From: Streptomyces sp. NBC_00306
Lineage (GTDB): Bacteria > Actinomycetota > Actinomycetes > Streptomycetales > Streptomycetaceae
Assembly: GCF_036169555.1 (NCBI RefSeq)
Contig: NZ_CP108032.1
Location: forward strand, 1,612,001 to 1,676,000
Direction of reading: 5' to 3'
DNA: 64,000 nucleotides
The notes beneath the pieces were generated by a model, which saw only the letters and a list, made by a program, of their open reading frames with translations, had not been told where the DNA came from and ran no database searches. The translations under genes were made by a program, and so were the position numbers. Shown here piece after piece: positions 45,421 through 54,806 of this stretch (position 1 is its first letter; every line of letters begins with the position of its first letter).

Positions 45421-47223
45421 GTGGCCGGGCGCATCGAGGATTACGCACTCATCGGAGACATGCAGACCGCTGCACTGGTCTGCAGGGACGGCACCGCCGA
45501 CTGGTTGTGCCTCCCCCGCTTCGACTCGCATGCCATTTTTGCCGGCCTGCTCGGGACCGAGGAGCACGGGTTCTGGAGACTGGGACCGGCTCACGCCGCA
45601 CATGCCGACCCCCCGCCCGCCGACCGCCGGCGCTACCGGGGCGACTCGCTGATCCTCGAATCGGAGTGGGACACCCCACGCGGCACGGTCCGTGTGACGG
45701 ATTTCATGCCGCCGCGTGACGGCGCCCCGCAGCTGATCCGGATCGTCGAGGGTGTCAGCGGACGGGTGCCGATGCGCTCCGCGCTGCGGATGCGTTTCAG
45801 CTACGGACGCGTGGTGCCCTGGGTCCACAAGGTCGACGGGCGCACGGTCGCGGTCGCCGGACCCGACTCGGTGTGGCTCGACTCCCCGACCGAGACGTAC
45901 GGCAAGAACCTCACCACGTACTCCGACTTCACGGTCGCCCCGGGCGAGCGCATCGCGTTCACCATCAGCTGGCAGCCCTCGCACCGCACCCCGCCGGCGA
46001 TGCCGGACCCGGAGGGGTCGCTGGAGGCGACGGAGGACTTCTGGCGCGAGTGGGTCGAGCACTGCACCTACCACGGGCCGTACCGCGAGGCCGTCGTCCG
46101 CTCGCTGATCACGCTGAAGGCGCTGACCTACGCGCCGACCGGCGGGATCGTCGCCGCCCCGACGACCTCCCTGCCCGAGGAGATCGGCGGCGTACGGAAC
46201 TGGGACTACCGCTACACCTGGCTGCGCGACGCTGCGATCACCCTGTCGTCGCTGCTGCGCACCGGCTACCGCGAGGAGGCCCGCGCCTGGCGCGAGTGGC
46301 TGCTGCGTGCCGTCGCGGGCGACCCGGAGAACCTCCAGATCATGTACGGCATCGCCGGCGAACGTGAGCTGGGCGAGGCCGAACTGGACTGGCTGCCCGG
46401 CTACGAGAACTCCCAGCCGGTCCGGGTCGGCAACGGCGCGGCCCATCAGCTCCAGCTCGATGTGTACGGCGAGGTCACCGAGGCGCTGCACCTGGCCCAT
46501 ATGACGGGCCTGGCGCGCAACGACTACGCGTCGCTGCTCCAGCTCAAGCTGATCCGCTATCTGGAGAAGCACTGGGACCAGCCGGACGAGGGCATCTGGG
46601 AGGTGCGCGGACCGCGCCGCCACTTCGTCCACTCCAAGGTGATGGCCTGGGTCGCGGTCGACCGCACCATCAAGCTGATCGAGTCCGGCGACGCCGACGG
46701 CCCGCTGGACCGGTGGCGCGACCTGCGGGACGACATCCACCGCGACGTCTGCGAGAAGGGCTACGACCAGGAGCGGAACACCTTCACGCAGTCGTACGGC
46801 TCCAAGGAGCTCGACGCCTCGCTACTGCTGATTCCGCAGATGGGCTTCCTGCCGCCGGACGACAAGCGGGTCATCGGCACGATCGAGGCGATCCAGCGCG
46901 AGCTGTCGACGGAGGACGGGTTCGTCCTGCGCTATCCGACCGCGGGCGAGGAGGAGGGCGTCGACGGTCTCGCGGGCGACGAGGGTGCGTTCCTCGCGTG
47001 CTCGTTCTGGCTCGCCGACGACCTCGCGATGATCGGGCGGGTCGACGAGGCGCGCAAGCTCTTCGAGAAGCTGCTCGCGCTGCGCAACGACCTGGGACTG
47101 CTGGCGGAGGAGTGGGACCCCAAGCTCCAGCGGCAGGTGGGCAACTTCCCGCAGGCCTTCAGCCATGTGCCGCTCATCGACACCGCGCTGCGGCTGACGG
47201 CCTCCGGCGCGTACGGCGGCTGA
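45421..47223 (+). CDS. Glycoside hydrolase family 15 protein (glucoamylase/trehalase type)
   Basis: The 600-aa protein has an N-terminal trehalase-like beta domain (IEDYALIGDMQTAALVCRDG) and a C-terminal alpha/alpha barrel with GGVRNWDYRYTWLRDAA near residue 255 and EEWDPKLQRQVGNFPQAFSH near 570, where the family keeps its acid/base Glu residues. Actinobacterial members include trehalases, so it may release glucose from trehalose or maltooligosaccharides. There is no signal peptide. GGAG lies 8 bases before the chosen GTG. Confidence 0.9.
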   Translation: MAGRIEDYALIGDMQTAALVCRDGTADWLCLPRFDSHAIFAGLLGTEEHGFWRLGPAHAAHADPPPADRRRYRGDSLILESEWDTPRGTVRVTDFMPPRDGAPQLIRIVEGVSGRVPMRSALRMRFSYGRVVPWVHKVDGRTVAVAGPDSVWLDSPTETYGKNLTTYSDFTVAPGERIAFTISWQPSHRTPPAMPDPEGSLEATEDFWREWVEHCTYHGPYREAVVRSLITLKALTYAPTGGIVAAPTTSLPEEIGGVRNWDYRYTWLRDAAITLSSLLRTGYREEARAWREWLLRAVAGDPENLQIMYGIAGERELGEAELDWLPGYENSQPVRVGNGAAHQLQLDVYGEVTEALHLAHMTGLARNDYASLLQLKLIRYLEKHWDQPDEGIWEVRGPRRHFVHSKVMAWVAVDRTIKLIESGDADGPLDRWRDLRDDIHRDVCEKGYDQERNTFTQSYGSKELDASLLLIPQMGFLPPDDKRVIGTIEAIQRELSTEDGFVLRYPTAGEEEGVDGLAGDEGAFLACSFWLADDLAMIGRVDEARKLFEKLLALRNDLGLLAEEWDPKLQRQVGNFPQAFSHVPLIDTALRLTASGAYGG

Positions 47224-47240
47224 CCCGCCCCCGGCAGGAC

Positions 47241-47273
47241 CGGCGGAGCCCGTTCACCGATCGGGCTCCGCCG
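47241..47273 (+). terminator. Terminator after the GH15 gene
   Basis: CGGCGGAGCCCG pairs perfectly with CGGGCTCCGCCG around a 9-base loop, 17 bp past the stop codon. Confidence 0.8.
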
Positions 47274-47324
47274 AACGGGACTACGATGAAATGGTCCTGA
47301 TCAGCCCTCGGAAGGGGGCCTGCC

Positions 47325-48719
47325 ATGGCGCCCCACGCCATCGCGGAGGCGGCACTGGGCGGCCTCCGTCAGCAATTGACCGGCGATGCCATCGCCCCCG
47401 GTGATCCCGGGTACGACGAGGCCCGCGCCGTGTTCAACGGAATGATCGACCGGCACCCGGCGGTCGTCGCGCAGTGCGAGACAGGGGCCGATGTCGCCCG
47501 GGCCATCCGCTTCGGCCGCGAGAACGACCTCGAGATCGCGGTACGCGGCGGCGGGCACAGCGTCGCCGGCATGGCGCTCAACGACGACGGGATCGTCGTG
47601 GACCTGCGCCGGATGCACACCGTGATCGTCAACCCGGTGGAGCGTACGGCGCGTATCGGCGGCGGAGCCACGATGAGCCACCTCGACCGGGCCTGCCAGC
47701 CCTACGATCTGGCGACCACCGGCGGCCGGGCCTCCACCACCGGCGTCGGCGGCTTCACACTCGGCGGCGGATCGGGCTGGCTGGAGCGGAAGTTCGGGCT
47801 CGCCTGCGACAATCTCGTCGCCGTCGAGCTGGTGACGGCGGACGGCAGCACGGTCCACGCCAGTGCGGACGAGAACCCGGAGCTGTTCTGGGCCCTGCAC
47901 GGCGGCGGGGGGAATTTCGGGGTGGCGACCGCCATCACGCTGAAGCTGCACCCCCTGCCGGCGATGTCGATGATGATGCTGCTGTTCCGGCCGGAGGACG
48001 GACTCCAAGTCGCCCGCGCCTACCGCGACTTCCTGGGTTCGGCGCCCGACGAGCTGGGCGGCGGCCTGTTCTATCTCACCGGCCCGCCCGAGCCGTTCGT
48101 GCCCGACCATCTCGTCGGCAAGCTGACCTGCATCCTGCTGATCACCTACGCGGGACCCGAGATGGAAGCACGCAACGTGGCCGAGCCGCTGCTGGCGCTC
48201 CCCCGCGAGGCCGAGCTCATCGCCGAACTCCCGTACGCGGAGCTCCAGTGCATGCTGGACGATCCGCCCGGACAGCGGAACTACTGGTCGGCCGAGTATC
48301 TGGCCGATTTCCCGGACGCGGCCGTCGACGCCTTCACCGCCCGGGCCGGGACGATGCCCGTCCCCTCCAGTTCGCAGCACATCCTGTTCCCGATGGGCGG
48401 TGCCGTGGCCGCCGGCCCCGGCGACCATCCCCTGCCCTGGCGCACGGCACCGTGGGCGGTGCACCCCTTCGGGATCTGGGAGAGTCCGGCCGACGACGAA
48501 CGGGCCGTCGAGTGGGTCCGTGACGTCCGCTCCGGCATGCGGCCCTGGTCGATCGGCACCGTCTACCTCAACTTCATCGGGCTGGAGGGCGAGGACAGGG
48601 TCCTCGCCGCCTTCGGCGAGGAGAACTACCGGCGGCTGGCGGCGGTGAAGACGGAGTACGACCCCGACAACGTGTTCCGGCTCAACCACAACATCAAGCC
48701 GCTGCAGCCCGCGGTGTGA
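47325..48719 (+). CDS. FAD-linked oxidoreductase, berberine-bridge-enzyme type
   Basis: The 464-aa protein has an FAD-binding PCMH domain with RGGGHSVAGMAL, whose His near residue 78 usually carries 8-alpha-linked FAD. GGRASTTGVGGFTLGGGSGW follows. The second covalent Cys of bicovalent members is a Thr here. The C-terminal BBE segment is present (YDPDNVFRLNHNIKP). It probably oxidises a sugar or a small natural-product substrate. GAAGGGGG precedes the ATG. Confidence 0.9.
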   Translation: MAPHAIAEAALGGLRQQLTGDAIAPGDPGYDEARAVFNGMIDRHPAVVAQCETGADVARAIRFGRENDLEIAVRGGGHSVAGMALNDDGIVVDLRRMHTVIVNPVERTARIGGGATMSHLDRACQPYDLATTGGRASTTGVGGFTLGGGSGWLERKFGLACDNLVAVELVTADGSTVHASADENPELFWALHGGGGNFGVATAITLKLHPLPAMSMMMLLFRPEDGLQVARAYRDFLGSAPDELGGGLFYLTGPPEPFVPDHLVGKLTCILLITYAGPEMEARNVAEPLLALPREAELIAELPYAELQCMLDDPPGQRNYWSAEYLADFPDAAVDAFTARAGTMPVPSSSQHILFPMGGAVAAGPGDHPLPWRTAPWAVHPFGIWESPADDERAVEWVRDVRSGMRPWSIGTVYLNFIGLEGEDRVLAAFGEENYRRLAAVKTEYDPDNVFRLNHNIKPLQPAV

Positions 48720-48833
48720 CCGCGCCCCTTGCTGGACTGCGGGACTGCGGGACCCGGGTGATGTGCGGCGATCCCCCGGCCAGGTAGCGTCCGAAGCTCC
48801 CGTACTGCCGAGTGAAGCGCGAGGCGACCGTCA

Positions 48834-50471
48834 GTGGAGACGCAAGGCGAGCCCCAGGGCGGCATCACCGTCCGCCGGGCACTGGAGCTGCCGGGGCTGC
48901 GCTCCGGCCTTCCGGAGGTCGTCGCCGGGGCCGAACGGCTGCAGCGGACGGTCCGCTGGGTGCACGCGGGCGAGGTGCCGAACATCGCCTCCCTGCTGAA
49001 GGGCGGCGAGCTGCTGCTCACCACGGGCCTCGGGCTGGGCACCCGGCCCGCCGAGCAGCGCGCGTTCGTACGGCAGCTGGCGGACCGCGGCATCGCCGCC
49101 CTCGTGGTGGAGCTCGGCCCCCGCTTCAGCCGGCTGCCCGCCGCGATCGTGGACACCGCCCGCGCGGCCGGGCTCCCCCTGGTGCAGCTGCACCGGGAGG
49201 TCCCCTTCGTCTCGGTGACGGAGGAGGTCCACACCGAGATCGTCAACGGGCACTACGCGCTGCTGCGGCGGGCCGAGGACGTGCACCGGCGGTGCACCGA
49301 GGTGCTGCTCGGCGGCGGCGGGGTGCCCCAGGTGCTGCGCATCCTCGCGGACTTCACCGCCAACCCGGTCTTCCTGGAGACGGCCGACGGCCAGCTGCTG
49401 TACGCGGCGGGCTCCGGGTCCGGCCAGGCGGGCGCCGAGCCCCTCCAGGTGTGGGAAGGACTGCGCGGACAGCCCGCCGCGCGCGAGAGCCCGCCGGCGG
49501 GAACGGTCCTGGTGGATGTGCCCGGCGGAGGTCAGGGCGCTGCCTCGGTACGCGCGCGGCTGGTGGTGCCGGCGGTCGGCTCCCCCCTGCTGACGGTCCA
49601 CCGCATGGCGGCGGAACGGGCCGCCGGGCTGCTGGCCGTGGTTCTGATGCAGGCCCGGCAGGAGGAGGAGCTCGCGGCGCGCGGCCGGGGCGACTTCCTC
49701 ACCGACCTCGCCGAGGGCCGCATCACCGCGGAGGACGCACCGGCCCAGGCACGGGTGCTCGGCTTCAAGCCCGGCGACGGACCGCTGCTGCCGGTCGTGA
49801 TGCGCCTGGCGCCCGAACTGTCGCCGTCGGGCAACTGGGCGCTGCTCGCCCGCGCCGTGCTGGAAGAACTGTCCGTGGTGGGCGTGCCCGTCCTGCTGGG
49901 CGTACGGCCGGTCGAGGGCCGGGTGCCGCTGCTGCTGGGGCTGCGCACCGAGTCCGAACGCACGGCGGTCGCGGACCGGGTCGCGGTGGCGTTGCGGGCC
50001 GGTGTGGAACGCGCCGGGCTCGAACGCGCGGGCGGCCACCCGCCGGTCGTGGTCGTGGGCGTCGCGGGCGGCTGGGCCGCGGCGTCGGCGGGTCTGCGCC
50101 ATGCGGCCGAGACGGCGACGGCCGCCCAGGGACTGAGCGACCGGCCCTGGTACGACGCACGCCGACTGGACACCGACCTGCTGCTGTGGCGGCTGCGGGA
50201 CCATCCGGACCTGGCCGCGTTCGTGGAGCGCGCCATCGGCCCACTGCGCGACCACGACGCCACCTCGCGCCCGCCGCTGCTGCCGACGCTGGAGACCTTT
50301 CTGGCGCACGCGGGCCGGAAGGCGGAGACGGCGCGTGAACTGCATCTGAACCGCCAGACGCTGTACAACCGGCTGGCCCGCATCTCCGAGCTGCTGGGCA
50401 CGGACCTGGACGACCCTCAGACGGTACTGGCGCTGAGCCTGGCGCTGGGGGCGAGACGGCATCTGCCGTGA
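48834..50471 (+). CDS. PucR family transcriptional regulator
   Basis: The 545-aa protein has the N-terminal PucR domain (TVRWVHAGEVPNIASLLKGG, residues 40-60), a GGDEF-like middle and a C-terminal helix-turn-helix (TARELHLNRQTLYNRLARIS). PucR-like regulators control purine, amino-acid or other catabolic genes. The target is unclear, though the FAD oxidoreductase gene upstream is a neighbour on the same strand. GTG start. Confidence 0.88.
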   Translation: METQGEPQGGITVRRALELPGLRSGLPEVVAGAERLQRTVRWVHAGEVPNIASLLKGGELLLTTGLGLGTRPAEQRAFVRQLADRGIAALVVELGPRFSRLPAAIVDTARAAGLPLVQLHREVPFVSVTEEVHTEIVNGHYALLRRAEDVHRRCTEVLLGGGGVPQVLRILADFTANPVFLETADGQLLYAAGSGSGQAGAEPLQVWEGLRGQPAARESPPAGTVLVDVPGGGQGAASVRARLVVPAVGSPLLTVHRMAAERAAGLLAVVLMQARQEEELAARGRGDFLTDLAEGRITAEDAPAQARVLGFKPGDGPLLPVVMRLAPELSPSGNWALLARAVLEELSVVGVPVLLGVRPVEGRVPLLLGLRTESERTAVADRVAVALRAGVERAGLERAGGHPPVVVVGVAGGWAAASAGLRHAAETATAAQGLSDRPWYDARRLDTDLLLWRLRDHPDLAAFVERAIGPLRDHDATSRPPLLPTLETFLAHAGRKAETARELHLNRQTLYNRLARISELLGTDLDDPQTVLALSLALGARRHLP

Positions 50472-50507
50472 GGTGACGCGGTGGCGGGGCGGGCCGCACT
50501 CCCGGGC

Positions 50508-50790
50508 CGTTCGGGGGTCAGCCCGGCCTCTTCTCGGTTCAGCCCGGCCCGTTCGGGGCTCAGCCCGACCACTTCTCGGTTCAGTCCGGCCCGTTTCGGG
50601 GCTCAGCCCGGCTCCCGCGGGGGGGCTCAGCCCGGCCCGTTCGGGGCTCAGCCCGACCACTTCTCGGTTCAGTCCGGCCCGTTTCGGGGCTCAGCCCGGC
50701 TCCCGCGGGGGGGCTCAGCCCGGCCCGTTCGGGGCTCAGCCCGACCACTTCTCGGTTCAGTCCGGCCCGTTCGGGACTCAGCCCGCCCGG
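50508..50790. repeat. Higher-order tandem repeat: about 22-bp units grouped in an 88-bp period
   Basis: Two 88-bp copies (50540-50627 and 50628-50715) are identical, and a third from 50716 matches for about 57 bp before diverging. Each copy is made of four related units of 21, 21, 22 and 24 bp that start with CTCAG or TTCAG and share CAGCCCGGCCCGTTCGGGG-like sequence. Unit joints read GGGCTCAGCCC, a small palindrome. Degenerate units extend upstream to about 50508. It lies between convergent pucR and glycosyltransferase genes and includes the latter's stop codon. Confidence 0.93.
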
Positions 50791-51860
50791 TCCGCCGTCA
50801 GTTCGTCGTACACGCTCAGCACCTGCGCGATCGTCTCGTCCTCGGTCGGCCAGGTCGCCGCCTGCGCGCGGCCCGCGGCCACCAGCTCGTCCCGCCGCAC
50901 GGGATCCCGCAGGAGCCGGGTCACCGCCTCCGCGAGCGCGTCCCCGTCGCCGTAGGGCACCAGTTCCGCCGCGTCACCGACGAGTTCCGGGACGCCGCCG
51001 ACTGCTGTCGCGACCAGGGGCACGCCCGCGCGCAGGGCTTCCTGGGCCAGCAGGGCACGTGCCTCCCAGCGGCTGGGGAGCACCGCCACGTCCGCCGCGG
51101 AGATCAGATCGCCGATGTCGTCACGGCGGCCCACCAGCCGCACCGGCAGGCCCTCCGCCTCGATACGCCGATGGAGCGCGGCCCGCTCGCGCCCCTCCCC
51201 CGCGATCACCACCAGCGGCAGCGGATCGACGGTGCGCCACCGCGCGGCCGCGTCGAGGAGCGTGCCGTATCCGCGCTGCGGAGCGAGGGAGCCGACGGCC
51301 ATCACCAACGGCCGGTCGACCGCGCCCAGTTCGGCCCGGGCCTTGCCCTCCGAGCTCTCGGCGCGACGCGGCGCGGGCAACGCGACCGGCGCGAGGCGGG
51401 CGTCCCGGGCGCCGTGCCAACGGGCCCGGTCGACCAGTTCGGAACAGGTGCCGAGCACAACCGCCGCCGCGCGGGCGGCCCTTCGCTCCAGCAGGCGCAG
51501 CAACGGCCCGCGCGGTCCGTCGGCGTCCGGGCGGCTGTGCCAGGTGACGACGAGGGGCACCCGCAGACCGCTCAGGGCCACCGAGGCGCGTACGGCCGCG
51601 TGCAGCCCGTGCGCGTGCACCACATCGGCCCGCGCGCACGCGGCGCGCAGAGCCCCGACGGCGGCGGGGTCACTGCGGCGCGGCACCGGCGTGAAGTGGG
51701 CCCCGGCGCCCGGGAAGTCGTAGAGGTGCTCCAGTCCGGCGGGCGCGCACACCGTCACCCGTACGCCCCGCGCCACCAGCCCCGAGGCCAGCGACCGGAC
51801 GTGCGCGCTGCTGCCCGCGCTGCCGCCGCCCAGGACCTGGACCGTACGCAGCTGTGTCAC
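50778..51860 (-). CDS. Glycosyltransferase family 4 protein
   Basis: The 360-aa GT-B enzyme has LRTVQVLGGGSAGSSAHVRS at the start, the acceptor-side VVHAHGLHAAVRASVALSG, and donor-site EARALLAQEALRAGVPLVA with the E-x7-E pattern of GT4 retaining enzymes. It transfers a sugar from a nucleotide sugar to an unknown acceptor. I chose the GTG that gives MTQLRTVQV. A GTG nine codons earlier is possible. Its stop lies in the tandem repeat. Confidence 0.88.
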   Translation of the reverse strand: MTQLRTVQVLGGGSAGSSAHVRSLASGLVARGVRVTVCAPAGLEHLYDFPGAGAHFTPVPRRSDPAAVGALRAACARADVVHAHGLHAAVRASVALSGLRVPLVVTWHSRPDADGPRGPLLRLLERRAARAAAVVLGTCSELVDRARWHGARDARLAPVALPAPRRAESSEGKARAELGAVDRPLVMAVGSLAPQRGYGTLLDAAARWRTVDPLPLVVIAGEGRERAALHRRIEAEGLPVRLVGRRDDIGDLISAADVAVLPSRWEARALLAQEALRAGVPLVATAVGGVPELVGDAAELVPYGDGDALAEAVTRLLRDPVRRDELVAAGRAQAATWPTEDETIAQVLSVYDELTADRAG

Positions 51861-52045
51861 CCGCCAAGGATGCCAGCCCGTACGCACGTTCCGGCACCGT
51901 CCGGGTGTCGTTCCCGTGTCGCACCACGGCAGCCCGTGATGGTCTTCACCCAGGCGGGTGACGAGCTCCCGCTCCTCGGTGCACCACCGTACGGCCCGCG
52001 GCCGGGTCCCCGATCGCCGGGCAGCCGATGTCCGTGACCCGGACG

Positions 52046-53785
52046 TCAGCCGTCCGCCCGCGCCGTCGCCAGCAGCTCCTCCGCGTGGGCCCGAGCCGTC
52101 TCCGAGTCCTCCTGGCCCGCCAGCATCCGCGACAGCTCCCGGACCCGGTCCTCGCCCTCCAGGACGGTGACACCGCTGCGGGTCACCGAGCCGTCGTTCG
52201 TCTTCTCCACCAGCAGCTGCCGGTCCGCGAACGCCGCCACCTGCGGCAGGTGCGTCACCACAACTACCTGCGCCGTCTTCGCGAGCTTCGCGAGACGCCG
52301 GCCGATCTCGACGGCCGCCTTGCCGCCCACGCCCGCGTCGACCTCGTCGAAGAGATAGGTCGGCACGGGGTCCGTGCCCGCGAAGACCACCTCGACCGCG
52401 AGCATCACCCGGGAGAGCTCACCCCCGGACGCGCCCTTGGCGATCGGCCGCGGCGGGGCGCCCGGATGCGGGGCCAGCAGCAGCTCCACCTCGTCGGCGC
52501 CGTGCGGGCCGTAGGCCACCGTCCGGCCGCCGACCTCGACGCCCTCCGGGTCCTCGGTCTGCCCGATCGCGAAGGACACGCGTGCGTGCGGCATGGCGAG
52601 GGACGCCAGCTCCTCGGTGACGGCCTCGGCGAACCGGGCCGCCGCCTCCGTACGGGCGTCCGTCAAGGCCTGTGCCAGACCCGACAGTTCTCCGCGCAGC
52701 GCGTCCCGCTCGACCGTCAGCTCGCCGATCCGGTCGTCGTCGCCCTCCAGCTCGGTGAGCCGGCCCGCGCTCTCCTCGGACCAGGCGAGCACGGCGGCAA
52801 TGCCTTCACCGGTCTCGCCGTACTTGCGCGTCAGCCCGGTCAGCGCGGCCCGGCGCTCCTCCACCGCGGCCAGCCGCAGCGGATCGGCGTCCAGGTTGTC
52901 CGCGTATCCGGCGAGCTCACCGGCCACATCGCCGAGCAGGATGGAGATCTCGCCCATCCGGTCGGCGAGCGAGGCGAGTGCCGGGTCGTGGGCGCGCACG
53001 GCGTCCAGCGCACGGTTGGCGCCCGCGACGAGGGTCGTGGCGTCGACGCCCTCGGGGTCCTCGGGGTTGCCGGCGAGCGCGGTGTGCGCGACCGACGCGG
53101 CCGACGCCAGCGCCTCCGCGTGGCCCAGTCGCTCCGCCTCCGCGGCGAGTTCCACGTCCTCGCCGGCGCGCGGCTCCACACCGGCGATCTCGTTCAGCCC
53201 GAAGCGCAGCAGATCGGCTTCCTGGGCACGCTCGCGGGCGCGTGTGGTCAGCTCGTCGAGTTCCGTGGCGACGGACCGCAGCCTGCGGTAGGCGGCCGCG
53301 TACTTCGTGAGGGGTCCGGACACGGCCCCGCCCGCGTACCGGTCGAGCGCCTCGCGCTGCCGCGCCGGGCGCAGCAGCCCCTGCTGGTCGGTCTGCCCGT
53401 GGACGGCTACCAGCTCGTCGGCGAGCTCGGACAGCACACCCACCGGCACGGACCTGCCGCCGATGTGCGCGCGGGAGCGTCCCTCCGCCGAGACGGTTCT
53501 GCTGATGAGCAGCGTGCCGTCCTCGAGTTCCGCCCCGGCCTCCTCGGCCCGTACGGCGGCGGGGGCTCCGGCGGGTACACCGATGCGCCCCTCCACCACC
53601 GCCGACTTCGCGCCGATCCGCACCAGGGCGGGGTCGGCGCGCCCGCCGAGCAGCAGCCCCAGGCTGGTGACGACCATGGTCTTGCCCGCGCCCGTCTCAC
53701 CGGTCACCGCGGTGAAACCGGGTGACAGCTCGACGACCGCGTCGTCGATGACGCCGAGCGACCGTATCCGCATCTCCTCCAACAC
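52046..53785 (-). CDS. recN: DNA repair ATPase RecN
   Basis: The 579-aa SMC-like protein has Walker A GETGAGKT at about residue 32, long coiled-coil arms (residues 150-380), signature GASGGELSRVMLAVE and Walker B TYLFDEVDAGVGG. It aids double-strand break repair. The GTG giving MLEEMRIRSLG has AAGG 8 bases upstream. GTG at 53791 is the alternative. It follows nadK in the conserved tlyA-nadK-recN order. Confidence 0.95.
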   Translation of the reverse strand: MLEEMRIRSLGVIDDAVVELSPGFTAVTGETGAGKTMVVTSLGLLLGGRADPALVRIGAKSAVVEGRIGVPAGAPAAVRAEEAGAELEDGTLLISRTVSAEGRSRAHIGGRSVPVGVLSELADELVAVHGQTDQQGLLRPARQREALDRYAGGAVSGPLTKYAAAYRRLRSVATELDELTTRARERAQEADLLRFGLNEIAGVEPRAGEDVELAAEAERLGHAEALASAASVAHTALAGNPEDPEGVDATTLVAGANRALDAVRAHDPALASLADRMGEISILLGDVAGELAGYADNLDADPLRLAAVEERRAALTGLTRKYGETGEGIAAVLAWSEESAGRLTELEGDDDRIGELTVERDALRGELSGLAQALTDARTEAAARFAEAVTEELASLAMPHARVSFAIGQTEDPEGVEVGGRTVAYGPHGADEVELLLAPHPGAPPRPIAKGASGGELSRVMLAVEVVFAGTDPVPTYLFDEVDAGVGGKAAVEIGRRLAKLAKTAQVVVVTHLPQVAAFADRQLLVEKTNDGSVTRSGVTVLEGEDRVRELSRMLAGQEDSETARAHAEELLATARADG

Positions 53786-53891
53786 GGACACGACCTTACG
53801 AGGTCCGGGGCCGCCCGTGCGACGGACCCCGGTGTCGGATTCACTCTCCCGGGCCGCGAGCGGCGGTTCCGGGGTCCTCGTCACGGAGGCG

Positions 53892-54806
53892 TCAATGGGG
53901 CGCGCCACGCCAACCGGACACCGGCAGCGCGAACTTGGCGACCAGGCGGTCCGTGAACGACGCGTGGTGCAGCCGGGCCAGCCGGACCGGAACGGCTCCG
54001 CGCCGTACTTCGACCCGGGCGCCCGGTGGCAGCTCCACCGTCCGTCGCCCGTCGCACCACAGCACGCCGTGCGGGGTGTGCGCCTGCACCTCCACCGCGA
54101 GGACGGACGTCGGCGAGGTCACCAGCGGCTTGGCGAACAGGGCGTGCGCGCTGATGGGCACCATCAGCAGCGCCTCCACCTCGGGCCACACCACGGGGCC
54201 ACCGGCGGAGAAGGCGTATGCCGTGGAGCCGGTCGGGGTGGCGCAGACGACGCCGTCGCAGCCGAACCCGGTCACCGGCCGGCCGTCGATCTCCAGGACG
54301 ACCTCCAGGATGCGGTCGGGCGAGACCTTCTGCACGACCGCCTCGTTCAGCGCCCAGTCCTCGTGGAGGATGTCGCCGTTGCGGTGCACGACCACATCGA
54401 TCGTCATCCGCTCCTCGACCTCGTAGGCGCGGGTGACGACGCGGTCGACGACCTTGTCCAGGTCGTCGCGCTCCGCCTCGGCCAGGAATCCGACGCGCCC
54501 CAGGTTGACGCCCAGCATCGGCACGCCGGAGGCCCGGGCGAACTCGGCGCCGCGCAGCAGCGTCCCGTCGCCGCCGAGCACGATCAGCAGCTCACAGCCG
54601 TCGAGCACGCCCGGTGTCGCTTCGGGGACGGTCTGGACGGACGGCGGCAGCGGCAGATCGGCCGCCTCGGCCTGCAGCACGCGCACACCGAGACCGTTGC
54701 GCATCAGCCCCTGCACGACGAGTTCGGCGCTGCGGATCGCCGCAGGCCTGCCGGTGTGGGCGAGCAGGAAGACGGTGCGTCCTGAAGTCGCTGCTGGTGT
54801 GGTCAA
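53892..54806 (-). CDS. nadK: NAD kinase
   Basis: The 304-aa enzyme phosphorylates NAD to NADP. It has VLGGDGTLLRGAEFAR (catalytic GGDGT), NEAVV and GCDGVVCATPTGSTAYAFSA. The start is a TTG overlapping the tlyA stop (TTGA), with GGAGGG six bases upstream. There is no other fitting start. The pair is therefore translationally coupled. Confidence 0.93.
   Translation of the reverse strand: MTTPAATSGRTVFLLAHTGRPAAIRSAELVVQGLMRNGLGVRVLQAEAADLPLPPSVQTVPEATPGVLDGCELLIVLGGDGTLLRGAEFARASGVPMLGVNLGRVGFLAEAERDDLDKVVDRVVTRAYEVEERMTIDVVVHRNGDILHEDWALNEAVVQKVSPDRILEVVLEIDGRPVTGFGCDGVVCATPTGSTAYAFSAGGPVVWPEVEALLMVPISAHALFAKPLVTSPTSVLAVEVQAHTPHGVLWCDGRRTVELPPGARVEVRRGAVPVRLARLHHASFTDRLVAKFALPVSGWRGAPH

Noticed and set aside
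50508..50790. CRISPR array
   Set aside because: The repeats are head-to-tail with no unique spacers, and no cas genes are nearby.
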